From CAMLFJ01 sp040902305 (lineage in GTDB: Bacteria > Methylomirabilota > Methylomirabilia > Rokubacteriales > CSP1-6), in assembly GCA_040902305.1 (NCBI GenBank), contig JBBDXN010000106.1, positions 1 to 64,000 on the forward strand: DNA of 64,000 nt. Reading direction: 5' to 3'. The translations under genes and the position numbers were made by a program. A model generated the notes under the pieces. The model saw nothing but the letters and a program-made list of their open reading frames with translations, had not been told where the DNA came from and searched no databases. Below are positions 7,789-15,966 of the stretch, piece by piece. The stretch's first letter is position 1, and each line of letters begins with the position of its first letter.

Positions 7789-8205
7789 ATGACCGACGGG
7801 GTCAAGATCGACACGGTGCGATCCGGATCGAGCGGCGTGCTCGGCCGCTCGCTCAACCACGCCCGGCAGCAGCACTTCGTGCTGGACTCGCCGTCCGGCC
7901 CCAACGAGGCGATCACCAACGGCGAGGCGTTCCTGGCCGGTATCTCCTCCTGCGGCGTCACCCTGATCGAGAAGCACGCCCACGACACCGGCGTGCCGCT
8001 CCGGAGCATGGAGGTGGTGATCGAGGGCATCCGCAGTAACGCGGCGCCCAACCGCTTCCAGGCCATCCACGTGAAGTTCGAGATGCGCGGGGTGGACCAG
8101 ACCCGCGCGGAGGCGCTGGTCGAGACGTGGCGGGACCGCTGACCCCTCTACCGCACGGTCGCGGGGGCGACCGACGTGAAGGTGGAAGTCACCGCGGTTC
8201 CCTAG
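7789..8205 (+). CDS. OsmC/Ohr-family protein, candidate selenoprotein with in-frame TGA
   Basis: A conventional reading stops at 8142 after 117 residues, ending ETWRDR, just before the conserved second catalytic Cys of OsmC proteins (normally CPLYR or similar). Reading TGA (8140-8142) as selenocysteine gives U118-PLYRTVAGATDVKVEVTAVP and a natural TAG stop at 8203-8205, total 138 residues, the usual family length. The first redox Cys is C55 in GISSCGVTL. A perfect 7-bp hairpin lies 13 bases after the TGA. Family role: thiol-dependent reduction of organic peroxides. The alternative is a TGC-to-TGA nonsense mutation. The selenium machinery would have to be elsewhere in the genome. Confidence 0.72.
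8156..8173 (+). promoter_or_regulatory. Candidate bacterial SECIS hairpin
   Basis: CGGTCGC / GGGG / GCGACCG forms a perfect 7-bp stem with a four-G loop. The loop begins 20 bases after the TGA, within the distance expected for bacterial SECIS elements, which need a short stem and an early loop G. It lies wholly inside the extended OsmC reading frame. Confidence 0.5.
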
Positions 8206-8212
8206 CCTCTCA

Positions 8213-8274
8213 CCACACCACCCCTCACCACACCACCCCTCACCCTGCCCTCTCCCCTGAGGGGAGAGGGGTTG
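8213..8274. repeat. Dispersed CCCTCACC palindromic repeat, copy 1
   Basis: Three tandem CACCACACCACCCCT-like units lead into CCCTCACCCTGCCCTCTCC, then CCTGAGG and GGAGAGGGG. The core is self-complementary. It sits between OsmC and the alcohol dehydrogenase and could act as a terminator. Other copies are at 29.7, 30.7 (inside ligD), 39.9, 42.9, 57.1, 58.0 and 61.1 kb. Confidence 0.85.
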
Positions 8275-8287
8275 CAAGGAGAAGCCG

Positions 8288-9382
8288 GTGAAAGCTGCTG
8301 TGCTCTACAAGGCCAATCAGCCGCTCGAGGTCGTGGATCTCACCCAGGAAGGGCCGCGCACCGGCGAGGCCCGCGTCAAGGTCAAGGCCGCCGGCATCTG
8401 TCACAGCGACTGGCACATCATGAATGGGGATTGGACGCCGCCCCTGCCAATGGTGCTGGGCCACGAAGCGGCCGGCATGGTCGAGGAAGTGGGAGCGGGG
8501 GTCACCAACGTCAAGCCCGGCGATCACGTCATCTTCTCGTTCCGGCCCCAGTGCGGCCACTGCCTCTACTGCTCGATGGGCCGCTCCATCCTCTGCGACG
8601 GCCACGCCTCCCCGCGCTGGGGCATGCTCGACGGCACCTTCCGGCTCAAGCGCAACGGGCAGGACATCTTCCAGATGGCGCGCATCGGCACCTTCTCCGA
8701 GCAGGTGGTGTGCCCGGCCGAGATGCTCGTGCCCATCCGCAAGGAGATGCCCTGGCCGCAGGCGGCGCTCATGGGCTGCTGCGTGCCCACCGGGGTCGGC
8801 GCGGTCACCCGCTGTGCGGAGGTGGAGGCGGGGGCCTCGGTGCTCGTCATCGGCTGCGGTGGGGTGGGGCTCAACGTGGTGCAGGGCGCCAAGCTGGCCG
8901 GGGCCGGCATCATCGCGGCCGCCGATCTGCTCGACGGCAAGCTCGCCTACGCCAAGGACTTCGGCGCGACCCACACCATCAACGCCAAGGCCGAGAACGT
9001 GGTGGACCGCGTGCGCGAGCTGACCCAGGGCCGCGGAGTCGACTACGCGTTCGACGCGATCGGCGGCGAGGCCACCACGCTCCAGATCGTGGACGCCATC
9101 CGGCCCGGGGGCACCGCGGTGATCGTCGGCATGGCCGCGCTCAACGTGCGCGCGCCGATCACACCCTACAACATGGCGCTCCAGGAGAAGACGATCAAGG
9201 GCACGATGTACGGCTCGGTGCGCCCGAACATCGACTTCCCGAAGCTGGTGGATCTCTACCTCGCCGGCCGGCTCAAGATCGACGAGCTGGTCAGCCGCAC
9301 ATATAAACTTGAGGACATCAACGAGGGCTTCACCGCGCTGCGGACCGGCCAGGTCGCCCGCGGCGTGGTCGTCTTCAACTGA
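8288..9382 (+). CDS. Zinc-dependent alcohol dehydrogenase (MDR family)
   Basis: 364 residues, GTG start with AAGGAGA 6 bases upstream. Catalytic zinc ligands: C in GICHSDWH, H in LGHEAAGMVEEVG, and the later Cys in the LMGCCVPTGVGAV segment. The structural zinc loop CGHCLYCSMGRSILC is present. The NAD(P)-binding Rossmann motif is VLVIGCGGVGLNVVQGAKLAGA. The sequence resembles class III and related long-chain alcohol dehydrogenases, which oxidise alcohols or S-hydroxymethyl-thiol adducts, but the exact substrate is not deducible. No obvious operon partner: an M28 peptidase follows after about 100 bases. Confidence 0.88.
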   Translation: MKAAVLYKANQPLEVVDLTQEGPRTGEARVKVKAAGICHSDWHIMNGDWTPPLPMVLGHEAAGMVEEVGAGVTNVKPGDHVIFSFRPQCGHCLYCSMGRSILCDGHASPRWGMLDGTFRLKRNGQDIFQMARIGTFSEQVVCPAEMLVPIRKEMPWPQAALMGCCVPTGVGAVTRCAEVEAGASVLVIGCGGVGLNVVQGAKLAGAGIIAAADLLDGKLAYAKDFGATHTINAKAENVVDRVRELTQGRGVDYAFDAIGGEATTLQIVDAIRPGGTAVIVGMAALNVRAPITPYNMALQEKTIKGTMYGSVRPNIDFPKLVDLYLAGRLKIDELVSRTYKLEDINEGFTALRTGQVARGVVVFN

Positions 9383-9486
9383 GCCCGGTCGTCCGCGCGG
9401 CGGCCCGGCTGCTGCTACGGTCGCTGGGGCGGCTGCTCAACCGCCGCCCCCGCGGCCCGCTCACGCCGCCCGCGCCGCTCGAGGCG

Positions 9487-10308
9487 GTGCTAGTGGGCGA
9501 CGATTCCCCGGCGGCGCTGGCGCGTCTCCTCTGCGGCCGAGACAACGCGGCGCGCGAGGCCGCCCTGCCCCGCTACCTGCAGTACCGCGGCATCGCGTTC
9601 TCCCGCCACCGCTTCACGCGTCCCGAGGGGCGCGGCGACACCTTCGCGGTCGAGCTGGGCGAGGGCCCGCGCGTGCTCGTGCTGTGCGCGCACCACGACG
9701 CGGTCGCGGGCAGCCCCGGCGCCAACGACAACGCGGCCGCGGTCGGCGTCCTGCTCCACCTGATCCCGCGGCTGCCGCCCCGCATCCCGCGCGGCTGGCG
9801 CGTCCGGCTGCTGTTCACCGCGGCCGAGGAGCTCGACTACCTGGGGGCGCGCGCCTACGTGGAGGACGTCCCGCTCGACGGCATCGCGGGCGTGCTGAGC
9901 CTCGAGCTGTGCGGGATCGGCGACACCGTCGCCCTGTGGGACGCGGGCACGCCCACGCCCTTCCTCGGCGAGGTGACCGCGGCCCTCGAATCGGCCGGCC
10001 TCCGGCGCGACGAGGGTTACCGGGTGGTGGGGCGCATCCCGGTCTTCGGCAGCGATCACCGGGCCTTCGCGGCCGCCGGCCTGCCCGCCTACGGCTTCAC
10101 CATGGTCCCGGCGGCCCACGCGGGCGCGCTGCGCCGCTTCGTGCTGAGCCCGATGCGCTCCACCGTGCGGGGCCTGATCCGGCGCCCGCCCCCGTTCGAC
10201 ACCTACCACACCGGCGGCGACGTGCTGGAGACGCTCGAGCCCGCCGCCCTCCACCGCGCGGCGGGCGCCCTCACCGCGGTGGTGGCCGGGCTCGGCGCGG
10301 CTAGCTGA
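9487..10308 (+). CDS. M28-family zinc aminopeptidase-like protein
   Basis: 273 residues. Motifs for a co-catalytic di-zinc site: LCAHHDAVAGSPGANDNAA (His-x-Asp and the bridging Asp), FTAAEELDYLGARAY (catalytic Glu-Glu) and VFGSDHRAFAAAGLPAYGF. No clear signal peptide from this start, although an Arg/Leu-rich sequence reads upstream in frame without a start codon, so the N-terminus is uncertain. Probable cytoplasmic or periplasmic peptide processing. Its 3' end overlaps the convergent enolase-superfamily gene by 8 bases. Confidence 0.8.
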   Translation: MLVGDDSPAALARLLCGRDNAAREAALPRYLQYRGIAFSRHRFTRPEGRGDTFAVELGEGPRVLVLCAHHDAVAGSPGANDNAAAVGVLLHLIPRLPPRIPRGWRVRLLFTAAEELDYLGARAYVEDVPLDGIAGVLSLELCGIGDTVALWDAGTPTPFLGEVTAALESAGLRRDEGYRVVGRIPVFGSDHRAFAAAGLPAYGFTMVPAAHAGALRRFVLSPMRSTVRGLIRRPPPFDTYHTGGDVLETLEPAALHRAAGALTAVVAGLGAAS

Positions 10309-11410
10309 GCGTGGCGACCTTCTTCCGCTCGATCAGGGCGAAGTCGATCTGGGCGCCCAGGCCGGGCGCGATGGGAGCGCGCACCATCCCGTGCGAGTCC
10401 ACCTCGATGTCGGCCACGAGCCCGTACTTCTGGGCCTCCGCGGGCAGCAGCACCTCGAAGAACTCGCAGTTCTTGATGGCCATCGCCACGTGCAGGTTGG
10501 CCACGTTGTTGAGCGAGTTGCCTCCGTGGTGGATCTCGAAGTTCATGTGGAAGGCCTCGGCGAGGTGCGCGGTCTTCACGAGCGCCGAGATGCCACCCTT
10601 CACCGCCACGTCGCCCCGAAGGTAGTCGGTCGCCCGCGCGACGAGCCAGGGGGCGTAGGCGGTGAAGCCACCCGGCGCGTACTCGGTGGCGAGGATCGGG
10701 ATCGAGAGGTGCTGCTTGAGCTTGACGTAGCTGTAGAGGTCGTCGTCGGGCAGCGGGTCCTCGTACCAGTAGTAGCCGAGCCGCTCGACCGCGCGGCCCA
10801 CCCGGATCGCCGCCGGGTAGTCGTAGGCCCAGGTGGAGTCGAGCATGAGCGTGAAGGCGTCGCCCACCATGCCGCGCACCGCCTCGCAGATCTCGATGTC
10901 GAGCCTGGGGTCGGTCGGCGGGTGGATCTTGTACGCGGTCCAGCCGGAACCCTTGAAGCGCGCGGCCTCCTCCGCGTAGGCCTGCTTGGACGGCAGCACC
11001 GCGGAACTCGCGTAGGCGGGCAACCGGTCCCGATAGGAGCCGAGCAGCCGGTGGATGGGCAGCCCGGTCACCTTGCCCGCGAGGTCCCACAGCGCCACGT
11101 CCACCGCGCCGATCGCGCGCCACGTCGTCTGGCGGCTGCGCGAGAGCAGCGCCTGGTAGAGCCGCTCGCGCTCCAGCGGATCCTGGTCCATCACGAGCGG
11201 CTTGAGCGCGCTCATCAGCGACTCGGCGTCGTACTGGGCGCCGCGGCTCGCCGAGCCCAGGAACGCGTGGCCCTCCGCGCCCTCGTCGGTGCGGAGCGTG
11301 AGCAAGCCGAGCTGGCTCTGGCCGCCGAACTTGCCGGTGTGCCGGCCGTAGATGGTGGCGGGGATGTTCTCCCAGGCGAACAGCGTGAGCGTGACGTCGG
11401 TGATCCTCAC
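10301..11410 (-). CDS. Mandelate racemase/muconate lactonizing enzyme (enolase superfamily)
   Basis: 369 residues. N-terminal capping domain, then a barrel with TWRAIGAVDVALWDLAGKVTGLP, YKIHPP at the position of the usual KxK base, metal ligands D in MLDSTWAY, E in WYEDPLPD and E in ILATEYAPGG, and a late EIHHGGNSLNNVAN with a candidate catalytic His. Known: superfamily members abstract a proton alpha to a carboxylate (sugar-acid dehydratases, racemases). The K-x-H variant of the first base motif leaves the reaction open. GTG start at 11410 with GAGGAG upstream. Confidence 0.82.
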   Translation of the reverse strand: MRITDVTLTLFAWENIPATIYGRHTGKFGGQSQLGLLTLRTDEGAEGHAFLGSASRGAQYDAESLMSALKPLVMDQDPLERERLYQALLSRSRQTTWRAIGAVDVALWDLAGKVTGLPIHRLLGSYRDRLPAYASSAVLPSKQAYAEEAARFKGSGWTAYKIHPPTDPRLDIEICEAVRGMVGDAFTLMLDSTWAYDYPAAIRVGRAVERLGYYWYEDPLPDDDLYSYVKLKQHLSIPILATEYAPGGFTAYAPWLVARATDYLRGDVAVKGGISALVKTAHLAEAFHMNFEIHHGGNSLNNVANLHVAMAIKNCEFFEVLLPAEAQKYGLVADIEVDSHGMVRAPIAPGLGAQIDFALIERKKVATLS

Positions 11411-11442
11411 GAGACTCCTCCCATTTTTGCTAGATTCGAGCC

Positions 11443-11703
11443 GTGGCCCATCCCATTCCGCGCGACGGCGTCGTCCGGCTCTTCCGCGATCGGGGCGGCC
11501 GCAACGGCAAGACGGTCACGGTGATCCACGGGCTGCCCGAGCGCGGCCCCGCGCTCCTGGCCCGGCTCTCCGAGATGAAGCGGCTCTGCGGCGCCGGCGG
11601 CACGCTCAAGGACGAGGTGATCGAGATCCAGGGCGACCACCGCGAGCGCCTCGCCGAGCGACTGCGCGCCCTGGGCTATACCGTGAAGCTGGCCGGCGGC
11701 TGA
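11443..11703 (+). CDS. SUI1/eIF1-like translation factor (YciH type)
   Basis: 86 residues from a GTG. The core GKTVTVIHGLPERGPALLARLSEMKRLCGAGGTLKDEVIEIQGDHRERLAERLRALGY (shown here only as the extent of the domain, residues 22-80) is the SUI1 fold with the typical GGTLKD turn. Bacterial YciH proteins resemble eukaryotic eIF1 and influence initiation fidelity, but their physiological role is poorly defined. The start lies 32 bases from the divergent enolase-superfamily gene. Confidence 0.85.
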   Translation: MAHPIPRDGVVRLFRDRGGRNGKTVTVIHGLPERGPALLARLSEMKRLCGAGGTLKDEVIEIQGDHRERLAERLRALGYTVKLAGG

Positions 11704-11706
11704 GCC

Positions 11707-11994
11707 CTACTCGACCTCTTTGAGCCGTAGCACTTCCGGGCGGCCGTCCATGAACTCGCCCATCTTCCGCCCCAGCGCCTTGAAATGGTCGGTGGCTCGG
11801 TGGGCCTCCGCCGCCGCCTGGTCCGCGTAGCGCTCCATGAACACGTAGGTCTGCGGGGCCTCGCCGTGATGCAGCGCGTAGAGCCGGCAGCCGGGTTCAT
11901 TGGCGTTGACCTTGGCCACCAGCTCCTTGGCCACGGCCTCGAACTGCGCCTCCATTCCGGGCTTCACCTTGATCGTCGCGACGACACCGAGCAT
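11707..11994 (-). CDS. Antibiotic biosynthesis monooxygenase (ABM/YgiN-like) family protein
   Basis: 95 residues beginning MLGVVATIKVKPGMEAQFE, a typical ABM ferredoxin-like start, followed by NEPGCRLYALH and TYVFMERYADQAAAEAHRATDHFKALG. Small dimeric family including quinol monooxygenases and stress proteins. No cofactor is bound by many members. The ATG at 11994 is chosen because upstream residues do not fit the fold. Confidence 0.8.
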   Translation of the reverse strand: MLGVVATIKVKPGMEAQFEAVAKELVAKVNANEPGCRLYALHHGEAPQTYVFMERYADQAAAEAHRATDHFKALGRKMGEFMDGRPEVLRLKEVE

Positions 11995-12186
11995 CGCAGG
12001 CCTCCGGGGCGGGGTGTCCGGCACAGGGCACCCGGCGTTCTAGGGATGACAACCTCCGGCCATGGGGGGCCAAATTTTGTTGGTCCACGGGCCCCCTCGC
12101 CGCTCTCGACCACTATCAACATCAGTTAATTCAGCTGGTTCTACAGAGTGTCACCTGTGGAACGCCTCTTGCTCCACCGGCCTTGC

Positions 12187-12588
12187 ATGAGAAATCGAGA
12201 TCGCGTACACGGCCCCCGGGAAGCGGCAGCCAGGCAGCACGTCACCGACCCCCATCCCCCTGAGGTCCGCCGGAAGCGGGGCCGTCCGAAGGGTAGCACC
12301 GGCATCAGCCGGCGCCATCCGGACTCGGTCCTGGCCGCCGAGATCGCCAAGTCGCCGCTCGCCACCGTCTACGCGAGCCACGACGGCGAGCTCTATCACG
12401 CCGTGTGCAAGCAGCCGCTCGAGTTCCAGGGCCGGCGCGCCCAGCTCGAGTTCGATTTTTACTGCCTGCGCTGCATGGAGCACGTCGCGCTCCCGCAGTT
12501 CGCGCTGAGCCGCGTGCGCTTCGACCTGCCCCGCCCGACCGATCTCGCGTTGCCGGAGTGGGCCACCAGCATCATCGCCTACCAGTAA
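12187..12588 (+). CDS. Hypothetical protein with AT-hook-like basic motif
   Basis: 133 residues from the ATG at 12187; an in-frame GTG at 12148 would add 13. Contains KRGRPKGSTG, an AT-hook-like minor-groove-binding motif, then a C-terminal part with three Cys residues (AVCKQPL and FYCLRCMEH), perhaps a small zinc site. No named family recognised. It is the last chromosomal-looking gene before the integrated element: the recombinase stop codon is only 74 bases downstream, so its 3' flank may contain the left attachment site. Confidence 0.5.
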   Translation: MRNRDRVHGPREAAARQHVTDPHPPEVRRKRGRPKGSTGISRRHPDSVLAAEIAKSPLATVYASHDGELYHAVCKQPLEFQGRRAQLEFDFYCLRCMEHVALPQFALSRVRFDLPRPTDLALPEWATSIIAYQ

Positions 12589-12661
12589 GAGGCCGGTCGC
12601 TCCAGACTTCGTACGCACCCCCGGCCCCGGCCGGGTTTCCCCTCCCTTCCGCGCCGTGTGA

Positions 12662-14356
12662 TCATAGCCGCCATGCGGCGGGCGCGGTAGTGAACGGTAT
12701 AGCCGTCAAGAGGGAACTGGCGGCTCCATAGTCCGCAAGTCCTTGAAATGTGTACCCGTCTGCGGTGATGGTCACCACGATCGAGGTATTTCCCAGGAGC
12801 CGCCGGAGCACCTGACGGCCGGCTTGTGGCTCGATCTGGAACACCACGTCGAGCCCGGCCACCAGTTGCCCAAGGAACGCCCGCCAGTCCTCACGATCGA
12901 ATCCCGGCCCGCGCTCCGTGGCTTCAAGGTGTGCCAGGGTGTCGGCCGCCTCATCCCGCCGCCGCTGCGTGTCCTTGAGGCGTGCCAGGAGTGCCGGGAT
13001 AGCCCCGCCCGTGGCGACCGCCTCCGCGAGCCGCTCGAGTTCCCCGTCAAGCTGCCCGATTCGGTCGGTCAGCTCCCGCACCTGCTCCGCCAGATCGCCG
13101 GGGGGCGCGTACAGGGTCTCCACCTCCGCCAGCATCCCCGCCATGGCCGCCGGGTTGGCGAGCCGGGCACGGAGACGGCCCACCACGTCCGCGGTCAAGG
13201 TGTCAGCCCCCACCGTGTACTTGCCCGCGCAGCCGGCCGTTCCCCGGCGATGATGCTCGGAGCACACATAGATGGCCCGCTTGTCGCGGAGCACCCGGAT
13301 GAGGTTCCCGCCGCACGTGGCGCATTTCACGAACCCGGCCAGCAGATGCGTGGACGCCAGTCCGGACTCCGGCTTGCCCAGGAGGCGCCCGTCCCGGCGC
13401 CGGATATAGCTCTGGCGGGTTCGGTCCAGGCGGTCCTGTGCCGCCTGCCACAGTGCATCCGAAACGATCCGGCAGTCAGGCACCGCGACCGTCACCCACT
13501 CGGAGGGCGGGCGGACCACCTTGAGCTTGCGCTCACGTCCGTCCTCGTCTCGCGTGGGCTCCGCGAACCGGGACTGACAATATTCCATGATCCCGACGTA
13601 GAGCTTACGCTTGAGGACGTGCCGAACGCCGGTCGGTGACCAGAGCGTAGACGGCTTCCGCGTCCGCGCCCCGTAGGAGAGGCGCCCGGTCGGATTCCGA
13701 ACCCCGTCGCCGTTAAGCCGCTTGGCGATCTTCATGTACCCCAGGCCGTCCGCGGCCATCTGGAAGATGCGCCGTACGATCTCGGCTTGCTCCGGGTCCA
13801 CCACGCGGACCACGTGCGACCGCTTGCCGTCCGCGAGAACTTCGCGCCGGCCGTAGCCGAGCACATGCCCGCCCGTGGAACATCCGCGCTCGGCAAGGCG
13901 CCGCATGGCGTCGCGGACCTTCTTCGTCACGTCCTCGCGGTAACTCTCGGCGCCAAACAGATCAATGGTGGACTTGAGCTTGTCGGTGGCCGTCGCTAAC
14001 ACCAGCTCGGCGCCGGACTGGTAAAAAAAGAGCCGTACCCCAGACCGGACGATTTGAAGTTGAAGCTTCATCGTCTCGGACATCTCGCGGCCGAGGCGAT
14101 CAACGCTCATGGTGATGAGGATGTCGAACGGCCGCGGCTTCATGGCAACCGCCGCGAGCATGGCGCGCAGGCCGGGCCGGTCGAAGCGCGCCCCGCTGAT
14201 CGCGTCGTCCACGTAGACATGCTCATCGGCTACTGTCCAGCCGTTCTTCTCAGCGAACGCGCGTGCCTGTTCCGCTTGCCGGGTGACGCTGCGGGCTTCG
14301 TCCGCCACACTCTGTTCCGTGCTCTTGCGGGAATAGGTTGCCGCACGAAGGGTCAT
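12662..14356 (-). CDS. Large serine recombinase (integrase)
   Basis: 564 residues. N-terminal resolvase domain with the nucleophile serine in YSRKSTEQ (residue 12), Arg-rich SVDRLGRE and an AVAMKPRPFDILI segment. The recombinase domain includes MKIAKRLNGDGVRNP and VRHVLKRKLYVGIMEY. A zinc ribbon follows (CATCGG...CSEHHRRGTAGC), then a coiled-coil of the DLAEQVRELTDRIGQLDGEL type that usually controls excision. It integrates DNA by attP x attB recombination. It is the last gene of a long overlapping operon; its ATG overlaps the HNH gene stop by ATGA. The C-terminus (TAIPFTTAPAAWRL) lies next to the presumed attachment junction. Confidence 0.9.
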   Translation of the reverse strand: MTLRAATYSRKSTEQSVADEARSVTRQAEQARAFAEKNGWTVADEHVYVDDAISGARFDRPGLRAMLAAVAMKPRPFDILITMSVDRLGREMSETMKLQLQIVRSGVRLFFYQSGAELVLATATDKLKSTIDLFGAESYREDVTKKVRDAMRRLAERGCSTGGHVLGYGRREVLADGKRSHVVRVVDPEQAEIVRRIFQMAADGLGYMKIAKRLNGDGVRNPTGRLSYGARTRKPSTLWSPTGVRHVLKRKLYVGIMEYCQSRFAEPTRDEDGRERKLKVVRPPSEWVTVAVPDCRIVSDALWQAAQDRLDRTRQSYIRRRDGRLLGKPESGLASTHLLAGFVKCATCGGNLIRVLRDKRAIYVCSEHHRRGTAGCAGKYTVGADTLTADVVGRLRARLANPAAMAGMLAEVETLYAPPGDLAEQVRELTDRIGQLDGELERLAEAVATGGAIPALLARLKDTQRRRDEAADTLAHLEATERGPGFDREDWRAFLGQLVAGLDVVFQIEPQAGRQVLRRLLGNTSIVVTITADGYTFQGLADYGAASSLLTAIPFTTAPAAWRL

Positions 14357-14862
14357 ACTGCAACGCTCCTCTCGAGGTACGCGGCGATCCGCACCGCTAG
14401 GTCCGGCCCGAACTGGCGCCCCGCTTCGTACTGGCCGAGGTTGTTGTTGCACGCGAAGTGCAGGAGCCCCCGCACTCGCCCATTCGGGTCCGCGTGATCA
14501 TGGTCTACATCCAGGCGCCTGCCTCGTGGGGATTTGCCACAGAGCGCACAGCCGCTACCCTGCTCAAGCAAGAGACGGCTGTAGTCTGCCCATGAGAAAT
14601 CAGAGTCGATGCCCTGATACTTCCAGTTCTTCCGCGCGACCGTCACCCGGAACTTGTCGGTTTGTTGATACCGCTTCTTCACCGCTCGGTACTTCTCGGT
14701 TTGCCGGTACTGCGCATTCGACGCGCGCCGCTTCTCGGTTTGCTGGTGCCGCGTTGCCCTCGTGCGGTGGCATGTTCGGCACGTACCGCCCAGCTTACGA
14801 GCTGATACGTCGCACGTGTTCTCCGGTGTCCGTGGATGGCCGCACCGCTTCCACGTGTTCAT
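14353..14862 (-). CDS. HNH nuclease, recombination endonuclease VII-like
   Basis: 169 residues. An N-terminal zinc motif with CGHPRTPENTCDVSA and GGTCRTC, then tandem RQTEKYRAVKKR-type repeats of about 10 residues, then the nuclease: GSGCALCGKSP, LDVDHDHADPNGRVRGLLHFACNNNLGQYE, with zinc cysteines and the DHDH active site. Such enzymes in phages resolve branched DNA or act as homing nucleases. It overlaps both neighbours by four bases. A paralogue is encoded at 16274-16822. Confidence 0.85.
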   Translation of the reverse strand: MNTWKRCGHPRTPENTCDVSARKLGGTCRTCHRTRATRHQQTEKRRASNAQYRQTEKYRAVKKRYQQTDKFRVTVARKNWKYQGIDSDFSWADYSRLLLEQGSGCALCGKSPRGRRLDVDHDHADPNGRVRGLLHFACNNNLGQYEAGRQFGPDLAVRIAAYLERSVAV

Positions 14863-15065
14863 TCCTTGGCCGCCATCTTCTCACACACTACAATCTCGAG
14901 CTTGGCCGCTAGCTGCTTCGCCTGATCGCGAGGGAGCCGGAGCGCGTGGAGAATCGCCCAGACCGCGTGCTCCGTGGCGGCGTCCGCTTGTCCATGGCGG
15001 AGCGCTTGGATCATTCGATCGAATTCAACCTCAATCGGCGGGCCCGTGATCTTCGTCGAGTTCAT
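14859..15065 (-). CDS. Small hypothetical element protein
   Basis: 68 residues starting MNSTKITGPPIEVEFDRMIQ, predicted helical, ending CEKMAAKE. ATGA overlap with the HNH gene downstream and a 4-base overlap with the 15062 gene upstream mark it as part of the recombinase operon. No family recognised. Confidence 0.6.
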   Translation of the reverse strand: MNSTKITGPPIEVEFDRMIQALRHGQADAATEHAVWAILHALRLPRDQAKQLAAKLEIVVCEKMAAKE

Positions 15066-15328
15066 CGGCCGTCGTACCCGATCCGGCGCCAATGCGAATG
15101 CTCGTGTTCGTCGCAACGGTCGAACGTCGTCAGTTTCGTTCGGTAGCGTGACCCCGGCGGTGTCTTGATCCGGAACGTCTCAACCTCCGTCGCGAGCGCG
15201 GTGCAACCGCGGTGACCGCACGGGGGCCGTCCGGGCGCGTTCGGCACCCAACCCCCCGCCCCGTACATCCCGCCAACCTGCTGCCCCACCTTCGCTCGCC
15301 TGGTCGGGATCATGGTCATCGTCCCCAC
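15062..15328 (-). CDS. Small hypothetical protein with possible zinc site
   Basis: 88 residues from 15328 (other in-frame ATGs follow within six codons). The arrangement CGHRGC...FDRCDEHEHSH gives several Cys and His residues that could bind one zinc. Overlaps the downstream gene by four bases and is separated from the upstream one by three. Function unknown. Confidence 0.6.
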   Translation of the reverse strand: MGTMTMIPTRRAKVGQQVGGMYGAGGWVPNAPGRPPCGHRGCTALATEVETFRIKTPPGSRYRTKLTTFDRCDEHEHSHWRRIGYDGR

Positions 15329-15331
15329 CGG

Positions 15332-15523
15332 CTACCGCCGCCCCTTGGCGGGAAGGCGCCACATGTTCTCAAGTACGCCGCACTCGGCCACTTGGTCAAT
15401 CCGGCGCTCCACTGCACGGAGGACGCCGCGGTGAGCCTTCGCTGGCACAGCGGCCAGGAGGCGGACCATGAGCACCATGAACTTGGCCGTATTTCGCTGA
15501 CTCTCGGTCTGGCGGTTTTTCAT
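15332..15523 (-). CDS. Small hypothetical element protein
   Basis: 63 residues from MKNRQTESQRNTAKFMVLM, basic and helical, with a hydrophobic stretch VLMVRLLAAVPAKAH. ATGA overlap with the preceding gene in the operon. An in-frame upstream start exists, but the overlap pattern favours this one. No family recognised. Confidence 0.55.
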   Translation of the reverse strand: MKNRQTESQRNTAKFMVLMVRLLAAVPAKAHRGVLRAVERRIDQVAECGVLENMWRLPAKGRR

Positions 15524-15774
15524 GTGCGTTTTCTCCCAGGTGCGGGGTTGTGTTCGCTGCATAGGGCCGCTACCGCCTGCCAATCCTCACGCACCATGGC
15601 GGCCTGAATGGCGCGCAACACGTCCAACGTACTCGGAGCGTGGGGCTTCCGATATGCGAGGGCCAGCGAGACGCGCAACCCTTGCGCCAGCGCCACGCCC
15701 CAAGTCGTCCCTGTCGCCTCGCAAGCACGGGCCGTCCGCCTCACTCGCTCCGATACCTGCTGAGTCCTCGTCAT
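15520..15774 (-). CDS. Small hypothetical element protein
   Basis: 84 residues beginning MTRTQQVSERVRRTARACE, mainly helical, ending NPAPGRKRT. Four-base overlap with the next gene. No family recognised. Operon position between a tiny membrane protein and further small genes is typical of phage-like early regions. Confidence 0.55.
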   Translation of the reverse strand: MTRTQQVSERVRRTARACEATGTTWGVALAQGLRVSLALAYRKPHAPSTLDVLRAIQAAMVREDWQAVAALCSEHNPAPGRKRT

Positions 15775-15810
15775 GGTGAGCCGAGAGGATGCAACGTGGG
15801 GGCCAGGGCA

Positions 15811-15966
15811 TCACGGCTCCCGGCGGGCCAAAAGCGCCGTCACTTGACGGGCCAAGCACACGACTCGCCACCGGTGCCAGAGGAACCGGGCCAGCCGGGC
15901 CAAGCCCACCACGACACCGGCCGCCCCACAGATCAGGGCGATTTCCCCGGCCAGGAAGGCGTTCAT
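15811..15966 (-). CDS. Tiny membrane protein
   Basis: 51 residues: MNAFLAGEIALICGAAGVV and onward form one hydrophobic helix of about 22 residues, followed by an Arg-rich cytoplasmic tail (ARFLWHRWRVV). The ATG overlaps the stop of the 15963 gene (ATGA), which supports translation despite its small size. Function unknown. Confidence 0.55.
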   Translation of the reverse strand: MNAFLAGEIALICGAAGVVVGLARLARFLWHRWRVVCLARQVTALLARREP

